NCBI GenBank assembly: GCA_014379885.1
Contig: JACMKW010000408.1
Coordinates: 1-12,679, forward strand
Direction: 5' to 3'
Length of the DNA: 12,679 nt
From: Rhizobacter sp.
GTDB taxonomy: Bacteria > Pseudomonadota > Gammaproteobacteria > Burkholderiales > Burkholderiaceae
The notes under the pieces were generated by a model. It ran no database searches and was not told the DNA's origin. It saw nothing but the letters and a program-made list of their open reading frames with translations. The position numbers and the translations under genes were made by a program. Below are positions 1-7,819 of this stretch, piece after piece. The first letter of the stretch is position 1. Each line of letters opens with the position of its first letter.

Positions 1-1666
1 CGGCCGCCAGGTCGGCGTTGACCTTTTCGATGCACTCGCGCACCAGCTCGTACACCTCGGGCTTTTGCGCCAGGTCGGTGTAGCCGCCGTAAGGCAGATT
101 GCGCTTTTCGGCCCAGTTGCCCACGGCCTCGGCGTCAATGTTGATGAAGGCGCATGCCTTGTCGCGCCGGTCGCCAAAGGCCACGGCCTCCTTGATGTAG
201 GGGAAGAACTTCAGCTTGTTCTCCACGTACTTGGGCGCAAACATGTCTCCGGAAAGAAGGCGGCCCACGTCTTTGGCGCGGTCGATGATCTTCAAGTGGC
301 CCTGCGCGTCCAGAAACCCGGCGTCGCCCGTGTGGTACCAGCCCTCGGGCGTGAGCACCTCGGCGGTGGCGGCGTCGTTCTTGTAGTAGCCGCGCAAGAG
401 GCCCGACGAACGCACCAGGATCTCGCCGTTGTCGGCCACCTTGATCTCCACGCCTTCGATGGGCACGCCCACGGTGTCGGCGCGCGCCTGGTTGTCGGGC
501 TGCAGGCAGACGAACACGGCGGTCTCGGTGGAGCCGTAGAGCTGCTTCAGGTTGATGCCGATCGAGCGGTAGAAGCTGAAGAGGTCAGGGCCGATGGCTT
601 CGCCGGCGGTGTAGGCCACACGCACACGCGACAGTCCCAGCGTGTTGCGCAGCGGGCCGTAGATCACGAGATTGCCGAGGGCATACAGCAGCCGGTCGGC
701 CAGGCCCGCCGGCTTGCTGTCCATCAGCGCGGGCCCCACGCGGCGCGCCACGGCCATGAATCGCTGGAACAGCCAGCGCTTGGGCGCCGACGCGTCTTCC
801 ATGCGGATCATCACGCTGGTGAGCAGGCCTTCGAAGATTCGCGGCGGCGCAAAGTAGTAGGTGGGCCCGACCTCACGCAGATCGATGCTCACCGTGGCGG
901 CGCTCTCGGGGCAATTCACCACATACCCACAGGTGAGCCACTGCGCATACGAGAACACGTTCTGGCCGATCCACGCGAGCGGCATGTAGGCCAGCACTTC
1001 TTCGCGGTTGCTCAGTCTGTCGAAGCGCGCACCGGCCTGGGCACGGTCGATCAGTGAGTTGTGTGTGTGCACCACGCCCTTGGGGTTGCCGGTGGTGCCC
1101 GAGGTGAAGAACATCGCGGCCACGTCGCTGGCCTGTGTTTTGGCCACTTCGGCGTTGAAAAAATCGGGGTGGTCTGTGTTGAAGCCACGGCCGGTTTCGA
1201 TCAGCGTGTCGATCGCATCCAGGCCCGGCTCGCTGTAGTGGCGCAGGCCGCGCGGGTCGTCGAACCAGATGCGCTTGAGGCCCTCGCTCTGCTCACGCAC
1301 CTCCAGCATCTTGTCGACTTGTTCCTGGTCTTCGACCACCGCAAACGCGACCTCGGCGTTGACGATGGGAAAGACGAACTCGCCGGCCGCCGCATCCTGG
1401 TACAGCGGCACCGGAATGGCGCCCAGCGACTGCGCCGCCAGCATCGCCGCGTACAAGCGCGGCCGGTTCTCGCCAACCACCACCATGTGTTGCCCACGCT
1501 GCAGGCCGGCAGCGGCCAGGCCGCCAGCGAGTTCACGCACGAGGGTGGCCAGTTGCGACCAACTCAGCGTCTGCCAGATGCCGAACTCCTTCTCGCGCAA
1601 GGCGGGGGCATGCGGCCGTTGGGCGGCGTGCTCCAGCATCAAACGCGGGAAGGTCGTGGTCACCAC
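1..1666 (-). CDS. AMP-forming long-chain acyl-CoA ligase, 5' part (runs off the left edge)
   Basis: It should activate a fatty or other carboxylic acid with ATP and CoA, through an acyl-adenylate, to give the acyl-CoA in the cytoplasm. Visible in the first 555 codons are the ANL-superfamily motifs: phosphate-binding loop TSGTTGNPKG (residues 188-197), LYGSTE (376-381), YHTGD (444-448) and the hinge region IDRAKD (461-466). The segment LSGDMFAPKYVENKLK (471-486) resembles bacterial long-chain ligases with a 'G-x-x-FAPKYVEN' stretch more than short FadD enzymes. Such proteins are usually about 600-660 residues, so roughly 50-100 C-terminal residues are missing. The start is GTG at 1666-1664, chosen because AGGAGA lies 8 bases upstream (1680-1675) and there is no better in-frame ATG. 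It is transcribed divergently from a Crp/Fnr regulator. From memory, such ligases in Burkholderiales often precede branched-chain-type ABC transporter genes, which cannot be checked here. The exact substrate is unknown. Confidence 0.93.
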   Translation of the reverse strand, partial: MVTTTFPRLMLEHAAQRPHAPALREKEFGIWQTLSWSQLATLVRELAGGLAAAGLQRGQHMVVVGENRPRLYAAMLAAQSLGAIPVPLYQDAAAGEFVFPIVNAEVAFAVVEDQEQVDKMLEVREQSEGLKRIWFDDPRGLRHYSEPGLDAIDTLIETGRGFNTDHPDFFNAEVAKTQASDVAAMFFTSGTTGNPKGVVHTHNSLIDRAQAGARFDRLSNREEVLAYMPLAWIGQNVFSYAQWLTCGYVVNCPESAATVSIDLREVGPTYYFAPPRIFEGLLTSVMIRMEDASAPKRWLFQRFMAVARRVGPALMDSKPAGLADRLLYALGNLVIYGPLRNTLGLSRVRVAYTAGEAIGPDLFSFYRSIGINLKQLYGSTETAVFVCLQPDNQARADTVGVPIEGVEIKVADNGEILVRSSGLLRGYYKNDAATAEVLTPEGWYHTGDAGFLDAQGHLKIIDRAKDVGRLLSGDMFAPKYVENKLKFFPYIKEAVAFGDRRDKACAFINIDAEAVGNWAEKRNLPYGGYTDLAQKPEVYELVRECIEKVNADLAA

Positions 1667-1705
1667 AGTCGCTGTCTCCTGGTTCTGCAGATCGGTATGA
1701 GGCGC

Positions 1706-1711
1706 ACTGTA
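1706..1711 (-). promoter_or_regulatory. candidate -10 box of the acyl-CoA ligase promoter
   Basis: TACAGT on the minus strand matches TATAAT at four positions, including the key first, second and last bases. It would place the transcription start near 1699, giving a leader of about 33 bases that contains the AGGAGA ribosome binding site. The matching -35 position (1734-1729, CACCTT) is poor, as expected for an activator-dependent promoter. The palindrome at 1733-1748 is then centred at -41.5. This is inferred from spacing only. Confidence 0.4.
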
Positions 1712-1720
1712 GGAACAAGT

Positions 1721-1750
1721 TTGACGCCAAGGTGTCGTTCTGACGACAAT
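1721..1750 (+). promoter_or_regulatory. candidate promoter of the Crp/Fnr regulator gene
   Basis: A good -35 box TTGACG (1721-1726) is followed after 18 bases by GACAAT (1745-1750), a fair -10 box. Transcription would start around 1757, about 38 bases before the regulator's ATG. The -10 box overlaps the right half of the palindrome at 1733-1748, so a protein bound there should block RNA polymerase. This suggests negative autoregulation. Confidence 0.45.
1733..1748. promoter_or_regulatory. 16-bp palindromic operator, probable Crp/Fnr-type site
   Basis: TGTCGTTCTGACGACA is a perfect inverted repeat (TGTCGT, 4-base spacer, ACGACA). Written as TGTCG-N6-CGACA, it has the same half-site length and spacing as the classical CRP site TGTGA-N6-TCACA. 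It lies between a divergently transcribed Crp/Fnr regulator and an acyl-CoA ligase. It overlaps the regulator's candidate -10 box and sits at -41.5 from a candidate ligase start site. The regulator's recognition helix differs from CRP at two DNA-contacting positions, which could fit the changed half-site. The binding partner is inferred from proximity. Confidence 0.6.
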
Positions 1751-1794
1751 CCTAGGGACAGTCCTCCCCCGTTCTTTCCCGATGCTTATCCGCA

Positions 1795-2541
1795 ATGGCC
1801 TCCCGCACCGCGCCAGCCCCCGCACACACCGCCACCCCGCTGGTGGCACGAGCACGGCAGGCCACACCCGCCGAGCTCGCCGACATACCCTGGCTCAAGG
1901 CGCTGCAAGCCGACGAGAGGCTGCGGGCCATTGGTGACATCAAGGTCGTCAACGTGGGCACCGGTGAACTGTTGTGCCGTGTGGGCCGGCCTGCCACCTT
2001 CTGGTTCGGTGTGATCGACGGCCTCTTGAAGATGAGCAACGATTCGAGCCGCGGTGTGCCCATCACCTTCACCGGCGTGCCGCCGGGTGGCTGGTTCGGC
2101 GAAGGCACGGTGCTCAAGCGCGAGGTCTACCGCTACAACATTCAGGCGCTGCGCAAGAGTGTGGTGGCCGGCATCAGCGTCGAGATGTTTCATTGGCTGA
2201 TCGACCGCAGCATTCCGTTCAACCGCTTTGTGATGCAGCAGCTCAACGAGCGGCTCGGCCAGTTCATCAGCGCGCGCGAGATCGACCGCATGAACGACCC
2301 CGACGTGCGTGTGGCCCGCAGCCTGGCCGCACTGTTTCACCCGCTGCTCTACCCTGGGGTGGGCAACCTGTTGCGCATCACCCAGCAGGAGCTGGGCTAC
2401 CTGGTGGGCCTGTCACGCCAACGGGTCAACGAAGCGCTGCACGCGTTGCAGGGGCTGGGGCTGATCCGCATCGAGTACGGCGGCTTGCGTGTGCTCGATC
2501 TCGATGGGTTGCGCCAGCAGGTGGTGTGGGAACGCCCATGA
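1795..2541 (+). CDS. Crp/Fnr-family transcriptional regulator
   Basis: This is a 248-residue DNA-binding regulator. Residues about 30-135 form the cyclic-nucleotide-binding-like beta-roll, with the conserved WFGEG turn at 100-104. Residues about 140-175 form the dimerisation helix, and 175-240 the winged helix-turn-helix. The recognition helix starts at GLSRQRVNEAL (205-215). The arginine-serine pair that contacts cAMP in CRP is not evident, and the Fnr iron-sulphur cysteines are absent (one Cys, at 61), so the ligand is unknown. At the positions of CRP Glu181 and Arg185 it has Gln209 and Glu213, implying a different target from TGTGA. The ATG at 1795 has only a weak ribosome binding site, but no better start is in frame. 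The gene is divergent from the acyl-CoA ligase and convergent with the large signalling gene. It probably controls the ligase and itself through the palindrome at 1733-1748. Confidence 0.9.
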   Translation: MASRTAPAPAHTATPLVARARQATPAELADIPWLKALQADERLRAIGDIKVVNVGTGELLCRVGRPATFWFGVIDGLLKMSNDSSRGVPITFTGVPPGGWFGEGTVLKREVYRYNIQALRKSVVAGISVEMFHWLIDRSIPFNRFVMQQLNERLGQFISAREIDRMNDPDVRVARSLAALFHPLLYPGVGNLLRITQQELGYLVGLSRQRVNEALHALQGLGLIRIEYGGLRVLDLDGLRQQVVWERP

Positions 2542-2588
2542 CCTGAGCCTTGAGTGGCACGTGGAAGAGGCCTGCCATGTGATCAAGC

Positions 2589-2605
2589 GCGTCTGTACAA
2601 GACGC
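2589..2605. terminator. weak hairpin between convergent genes, possible terminator
   Basis: GCGTCT and AGACGC pair perfectly across a 5-base loop, 48 bases after the regulator's stop codon and 30 bases beyond the stop of the convergent signalling gene. There is no T-tract on either side, so intrinsic termination is doubtful. A second small stem, CCTCA/TGAGG (2633-2646), overlaps the end of the signalling gene. The rest of the 93-base gap shows nothing else. Confidence 0.25.
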
Positions 2606-2634
2606 CTGCACTATCGGGACGCTGCCACAAGGCC

Positions 2635-5600
2635 TCAAGCCTGAGGTACCTGAACCCAGGCGCTGGCCGCCAGTTTGTTGCGACCGGTGCGTTTGGCTTC
2701 GTAGAGCGCTTCGTCGGCGAGTTCGATGAACTGCTGGGGGCGGCTGTCTTGGGTCGGCACGAAAGAGACAACCCCGAGGCTGATGGTGACGATGCCGTGG
2801 CCGGATTTGGCGTGGGGCTCCTGCCTTGCGGCCACCGCCGCCCGCACACGTTCGGCCACGATCAGGGTGTCAGCCGTGTTGGCATTGGGCAGCAGCAGCA
2901 CGAACTCTTCTCCGCCGTAGCGCGCGATCAGGTCGGAGCCGGCGCGCAAGCCCGTTTTCATCGCGTCGGCGACGAGCTTCAGACAGGCGTCGCCACGCTG
3001 GTGCCCGTATTGGTCGTTGTAGAGCTTGAAGTTGTCGACATCCATCATGGCCAAGCCGATTGGCGTGCCCGAGCGTTTGGCGCGCAGCCATTCGGCTTCC
3101 AGCGCGTCGTTGAAGCGGCGGCGGTTTGGCAGGCCGGTCAGCGCGTCAGTGACGCTCAGAGTCTCCAGCAAGCGGTTGGCCTCTTCGAGTGCCGCGGTGC
3201 GCTCGGCCACTTTGCGTTCGAGCGAGGCATACAGCATCGCGTTGTCGATCGATACCGACAGCTGGCCGGCAATCAGCGTGAGCGTCTCCAGGCGATCGGA
3301 TGAGAACGCGCCGCGGCACAGCCGGTTCTCCAGCATCAGCACCGCCCGCAGTTCGCCCTGGCTGGTGATGGGGGTCACGAGCAAGGAGCAGTGCTCGACC
3401 CCGGCCATGTAAGCATCGCCCGAAAAGCGGGTGTCACGCTTGGCGTCCGGCACCAGCAGGTTTTCGCCGGTGCGCTTTGCATAGCGGAAGGCAGACATCG
3501 GCAGCAAGCCCTGCTCGGCCGCCTGCTCAACCGATACCGGCTCCGTATCGGGGCCAAGCGAGCTCGCCAGCAGCCAATCGTTGCTGCCGTCGCGCCGCAC
3601 GATCAGCAACACGGAGGTGGCGCCCGTCATCGCCCCCAGCAGCTTCACGATGCTGGCGTTGAGTCGCGCGAGCGTGGTTTCCGAACTCATGGTCTGCGAA
3701 GCCCGCACGATGGCCAGCAGATCCACCGCGTCCGAGGACACGATGTCGCTTTGGCTCCCTTGTTCCGTGCGGCGCGGCTTGTTGGCGTGGCCCCGCAGGA
3801 AAGGGTGCAGGCGCGCCATCTCGCGAACCTTGCCCGCGGCGCCCCACGCGTCATAGAGCTGATACGCCTGCATCAAACGCAGCCTCGCCGTGCTCTCGAA
3901 CCCGCGGGCCAGATGGAACAAGCCGGTTCGCTCGGCAATGAAAGCCTGGTGCCATGGACGCGTGCGCGTCTCTGCTTGCGCCATCGCCGCCTCAAAAGCG
4001 ATGGCCGCTGCGGTGGCATCGTCGATGGCCCAGGCACGTTCGGCATCGACCAGGTGAACAAGATGCAGGTAGTTGACGGGCGCGTCGGCGGCTCGCCTGG
4101 CGAGCCAGTCGCGGCAGCCGTCGAGTTCTGCGAGGATCGGCCCTCGTTCGGCGCCAGGCGTCTTGCGCACGCGCTCCGCCAGGGCCAGTGCCTGCAGGAA
4201 ATGTGCGGTAGACGTCTGATACAGGCCCGGCATGCGGGGCAGTGCAGGCAAAGCCGCCGCCGCGTGGCGAATCAGCTTGGGCGCGTCGCCAAAGAACGCG
4301 GCCGACAGGCCCCGAGCAATGTGGAACATGCCGCTCAGCATCGATGGCGGATCGGCCACTTTCGCCTCATAGGCCGCTTCGTCGAAGCCATCGTCGCAGA
4401 AGCTGCCCGCCGCATCGGTTTGGCCTCGCAGGGCTCGCAGCAACTGCTGCAGCGGCAGCAAATTGGTGGTGCTGAAGGCGTTGCCCGTGCGCGCCGCGAA
4501 CGCCTGGGCACCCCGCAGCTCGGCTTCACAGCCTGCCAGCGTGGGCGAGCAGTCCACCGTCATCGGCACGGGTACGTTCAACACGAAAGACGAATACAGC
4601 AGATCGCCGGCCCGCATCAAACCTTCGGCCGCCTTGTGCGCTTCGGCAACGCTGTGCTCAAGCGGCTCCATCCAGTGCATGGCGCAGAGCGACAGCGTGA
4701 AGCGGGCCAGCTCGGTGGCGGCGCCGTAGCCGCAAGCCTCGCCGACCCCGAGCAGGTGACGTGCGGCGGCATAAGCGCTTCGGTGGTCTTGCAGTGCGCC
4801 CGCCAGCAACATGGGCAGGGCGCGCAGGCCGCTCAGCAGGTCGGCACACGGACCATGGGCGACCCAGAGCTTGTGGCTTTCGCACGTGAGCCAGGCATAG
4901 ATGGTCGTGTCGGCGAAGAAGGCTGCGGTCGCGGTCTTCATCAACAGCCGGGCCTGCGCCAGGATGTGCGGGTCTTGCACCTCGGCACGCAGGTGATCAC
5001 CCTCCTTGTCGGTGCCGGCGACCCAGCGCGTCACCTCCGCGAGCCGCAGGGCCGAGGCCTGCTGCAGATCGGCGGGCATGTTCACGCCCAGCCGCGACAA
5101 CAAGGCCAGGCCGAGCGCCATGGCTTCGGCCTGCCGGGCCCGAACCTGGAGGCTGGCGATCTGCACCGCAGCGGCCTGCACGAAGACCATCGGGTCGGCG
5201 CAGCCATCGACGATGGCGCAGTAGAGCGTGTCGGCCTCATGCAAGCGAGCAAGCGCATACAGCGCAGCATGGCGCTCGATTCGCAACGCGATGAGCTGAC
5301 CTGGTTCGAAATCTGCCGGGGCGCCCTCGATCAGGCCGATCGCGGCAGCCAGGAAGCGCTCGGCCAAGACAAAGCGCTCGACACGGTGGCGGGCTGCGGC
5401 GCGCTTGAACAGTGCGACCGCCAGGCTGCGCTCCTGTGCATCGGTGATGTCGGCGGCGGCCAGCAAGTATTGCTGGGCGGCCATCGCGGCATATTGAGGC
5501 AAGGCGGACAGCCGCCGCGCCAGGCTCAGCCGCGCCTGGCCTTGCTGGGCCGCGGGCATGCGCTCGAACATGGCCTGCTGCACCCGGTCGTGCCGAAAGC

Positions 5601-7647
5601 AGAACAGGCGGTCTTCGGCGTTGTCGACCCGGAGCAAACCGTCCTCCAGTGCCGGGGCCAGCCGCGCGAGGAGCGTCTGCGTGTCCAGCAGGGTGGCCGT
5701 GGCCAGCATGCTCAAGGCCGCTTCGCCGCCCAGCGTGGCGATCGTTTCCAGCAGCGCGATGGAGGTCGCAGGCAAGCCCTCGATGCGCTTGTTCAGCAGG
5801 CCGACCACGTCGCAGTTGCCGACGTAGCGTTGAATGGCCGCAGGATCCCATTGCCAGCTGCCATTGTGGGCAGCGAGCAGCCCGTCGTGGCGCAATGCGT
5901 TCATCAGCTCGACGGTGTCGTACGGGTTGCCGTCTGTGCGAGCGCTGATGGCCTGGCCAAGTTCATCGGCGCGCTTGCGATCCAATCGCAGCATCTCGCC
6001 GATCAGCAGGCTGATGTCGGTCGGCGGCAGATTCTGCACCGCCATGATCGGCGGCTTGACGCCAAGGGTTTCCCATCGCGACAGCCTGGCGCGCAGGCCA
6101 TGCTCGGCGTCGACATCGTTGGCGCGGTAGGCGCCCACCACCAGGAGGCCCTTGATGGGGTGTTCGGTCGTGAGCAGCACATCCATGAAGTGCAGCGCCA
6201 CCTCAGGCGCCCACTGCAGGTCGTCGACCATCATCACCACCGGCCGCTCGGGGCTGGCAATGGCGCGCAGCAGATCCATGGTGGCCTGCATCATGCGGGC
6301 TTCGGCCTGGCGGGGGTCGTCGATGGTGACCTTCGGCATCGGGCTCAGCAGCATGCTGAACTCGGGCAGCTGGCTGGGGCCGAAGCCGAGATTGGCGCCC
6401 AAGGCACTCCTGATGTTCAGGCACGTCTGTTCGAGCTGGGCCTGCGGCTCCGCAAGGATCAGCCTACCCAGAGCGCGCAAGGCCTGGACGACTGCCGTGG
6501 GGCCTTCTTCGCGGTATTGATCAAACTTGCCGCAGACGAACCAGCCGTTGCGGCCCGTGATGGCAGGCTGCATCTCGTTGATCAAGGCGCTTTTGCCGAC
6601 GCCTGGCACGCCAGCCAAAAACACCGCGCGGCACTCGCCGCGCAAGGCCTGGTCGAGCGCGCCCTCCAAGACGCGAATCTCGGCTTCGCGCCCGACCAGC
6701 CGCGACGGCGGCGTCAGCCGCGACGGGAAGTCGAACTCGCCGAGCACGAAGTTTTGTGATTCGCCCTGGGCCAGCGAGGTGCGCAGGCGCTTGAGGTCAT
6801 GCGCGAGACCTTCTGCACTTTGATAGCGGCGGTCGGCTTCCTTTTGCAGCAGCTTCATCACGATGGCCGACAGCATCGGCGGCACGCCGGCTCCGATCTG
6901 AACGGGGGGCGTTGGCAGGGTGACCAGGTGGTCGTTGATCAGTCCGAGCAGGTCTTCCGTCTCGAACGGTTTGTGGCCGACGGCAAGCTCGTAGAGCGTC
7001 ACGCCGAACGCATAAAGATCCGAGCGCTGGTCCACGGGCCGACCGGTGCGCCCGGTCTGCTCGGGTGACATGTAGGCCAGCGTACCGACGATGTGGCTCT
7101 GATGGGCGAAGGTCGGCCGCTCCTCGGCAAAACGCGTGGCGATGTTGAAGTCGATCAGAACGGGTTTGCTGCCCGGGCCGACCAGCAAGATGTTCGACGG
7201 GTTGATGTCCTTGTGAATGACAGCTGCACCGTGCACGCCGGCCAACACCTGTGCCAGATCGATGGCGAGAGACAGCACCGCGGGAATGTCTAGGCGCCTT
7301 TCCTTCAGAACCTGAGCCAGGGAAATGCCGTTTTCGTCTTCGAAGCTCAGCGAGTCAGGCGCGGAAGGCGACTGCGCGAGTCGGGCAACGCCTGGCACGG
7401 CCGACAGGTGATCCAGGATGGCGGCCTCATTGCGCAGCCGTTCCTGGGCAGCCAAGCCGGAGGCCAACTTGTTGATCACGCAACGGCCGTCGGGCAAGCG
7501 GCGGCGCAAGACCAACGTGCGGTCGTTGCGGTACAGCACTGTTTCGTCCAGCGAGATGACGCTTGACTCCGTTTGTCCAGTGGGCGAATGCGGCATGGGC
7601 GTTGTTCGCAGATGCCGATCTTCGGGGAGTTGGGGTGGGAGCGTCAT
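2635..7647 (-). CDS. Ser/Thr kinase-like / AAA ATPase / GAF / GGDEF multidomain signalling protein (probable diguanylate cyclase)
   Basis: A cytoplasmic signalling protein of about 1670 residues with no obvious membrane segment. Domains in order: protein-kinase-like domain (about 36-295) with Lys60, catalytic loop HKDINPSN (145-152), DFN in place of DFG (166-168) and MSPEQ (193-197); AAA_16/STAND ATPase with Walker A GVPGVGKS (346-353) and Walker B VVMMVDD (470-476); a long alpha-helical, TPR-like region (about 620-1290); GAF (about 1325-1470); a short coiled coil (1472-1497); and GGDEF (1498-1658) with active-site GGEEF (1578-1582). The GGDEF keeps the metal and GTP residues (DVDNFK, GHQRGD), so it should make cyclic di-GMP from two GTP. 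The RxxD inhibitory site reads AGSD, so the arginine is missing. Better-known relatives with the same front end finish in a histidine kinase. ATG 7647 is chosen; ATG 7596 is also possible, and neither has a clear ribosome binding site. Longer in-frame starts would overlap glcE. The kinase target and GAF ligand are unknown. Confidence 0.9.
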   Translation of the reverse strand: MTLPPQLPEDRHLRTTPMPHSPTGQTESSVISLDETVLYRNDRTLVLRRRLPDGRCVINKLASGLAAQERLRNEAAILDHLSAVPGVARLAQSPSAPDSLSFEDENGISLAQVLKERRLDIPAVLSLAIDLAQVLAGVHGAAVIHKDINPSNILLVGPGSKPVLIDFNIATRFAEERPTFAHQSHIVGTLAYMSPEQTGRTGRPVDQRSDLYAFGVTLYELAVGHKPFETEDLLGLINDHLVTLPTPPVQIGAGVPPMLSAIVMKLLQKEADRRYQSAEGLAHDLKRLRTSLAQGESQNFVLGEFDFPSRLTPPSRLVGREAEIRVLEGALDQALRGECRAVFLAGVPGVGKSALINEMQPAITGRNGWFVCGKFDQYREEGPTAVVQALRALGRLILAEPQAQLEQTCLNIRSALGANLGFGPSQLPEFSMLLSPMPKVTIDDPRQAEARMMQATMDLLRAIASPERPVVMMVDDLQWAPEVALHFMDVLLTTEHPIKGLLVVGAYRANDVDAEHGLRARLSRWETLGVKPPIMAVQNLPPTDISLLIGEMLRLDRKRADELGQAISARTDGNPYDTVELMNALRHDGLLAAHNGSWQWDPAAIQRYVGNCDVVGLLNKRIEGLPATSIALLETIATLGGEAALSMLATATLLDTQTLLARLAPALEDGLLRVDNAEDRLFCFRHDRVQQAMFERMPAAQQGQARLSLARRLSALPQYAAMAAQQYLLAAADITDAQERSLAVALFKRAAARHRVERFVLAERFLAAAIGLIEGAPADFEPGQLIALRIERHAALYALARLHEADTLYCAIVDGCADPMVFVQAAAVQIASLQVRARQAEAMALGLALLSRLGVNMPADLQQASALRLAEVTRWVAGTDKEGDHLRAEVQDPHILAQARLLMKTATAAFFADTTIYAWLTCESHKLWVAHGPCADLLSGLRALPMLLAGALQDHRSAYAAARHLLGVGEACGYGAATELARFTLSLCAMHWMEPLEHSVAEAHKAAEGLMRAGDLLYSSFVLNVPVPMTVDCSPTLAGCEAELRGAQAFAARTGNAFSTTNLLPLQQLLRALRGQTDAAGSFCDDGFDEAAYEAKVADPPSMLSGMFHIARGLSAAFFGDAPKLIRHAAAALPALPRMPGLYQTSTAHFLQALALAERVRKTPGAERGPILAELDGCRDWLARRAADAPVNYLHLVHLVDAERAWAIDDATAAAIAFEAAMAQAETRTRPWHQAFIAERTGLFHLARGFESTARLRLMQAYQLYDAWGAAGKVREMARLHPFLRGHANKPRRTEQGSQSDIVSSDAVDLLAIVRASQTMSSETTLARLNASIVKLLGAMTGATSVLLIVRRDGSNDWLLASSLGPDTEPVSVEQAAEQGLLPMSAFRYAKRTGENLLVPDAKRDTRFSGDAYMAGVEHCSLLVTPITSQGELRAVLMLENRLCRGAFSSDRLETLTLIAGQLSVSIDNAMLYASLERKVAERTAALEEANRLLETLSVTDALTGLPNRRRFNDALEAEWLRAKRSGTPIGLAMMDVDNFKLYNDQYGHQRGDACLKLVADAMKTGLRAGSDLIARYGGEEFVLLLPNANTADTLIVAERVRAAVAARQEPHAKSGHGIVTISLGVVSFVPTQDSRPQQFIELADEALYEAKRTGRNKLAASAWVQVPQA

Positions 7648-7774
7648 CGCAAAATCTGTGTATTCATGCTCTGTTGACCGCGAGAGCTTCCCCAACTGGC
7701 GGTGCTCGGACGGTTTCACCTCGTTTATCGGCTTCAGATCGTATGTCTGTAGGCCTTGGGCACGCCGGACTGCC

Positions 7775-7792
7775 GGTGTGGCCGCAGACACC
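7775..7792. promoter_or_regulatory. inverted repeat upstream of glcE, possible operator
   Basis: GGTGT and ACACC are separated by 8 bases, and the repeat ends 27 bases before the glcE ATG. Its place in the 172-base divergent region between the signalling gene and glcE suits a regulator site. No convincing -35/-10 pair was found for either gene here. A 5+5 repeat can arise by chance in GC-rich DNA. Confidence 0.25.
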
Positions 7793-7819
7793 CTCTGTGC
7801 GCTGACAATAGCGCCAGTC

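Noticed and set aside
65..1057. A 330-codon plus-strand frame at the left edge
   Set aside because: It is the antisense shadow of the acyl-CoA ligase, whose minus-strand frame carries all the adenylation motifs and is cut by the window edge.
3391..6759. A 1122-codon open frame on the plus strand, opposite the signalling gene
   Set aside because: It runs in exact antisense codon register with the real gene, where a stop would need a TTA, CTA or TCA codon in the sense strand. These codons are rare in GC-rich genomes, so long open antisense frames are expected. Its protein shows no domain, while the opposite strand has clear kinase, ATPase and GGDEF motifs.
7418..7819. An N-terminal extension of GlcE upstream of 7820
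   Set aside because: The extra residues are antisense to the signalling gene and unlike any GlcE. Family similarity begins just after the ATG at 7820.
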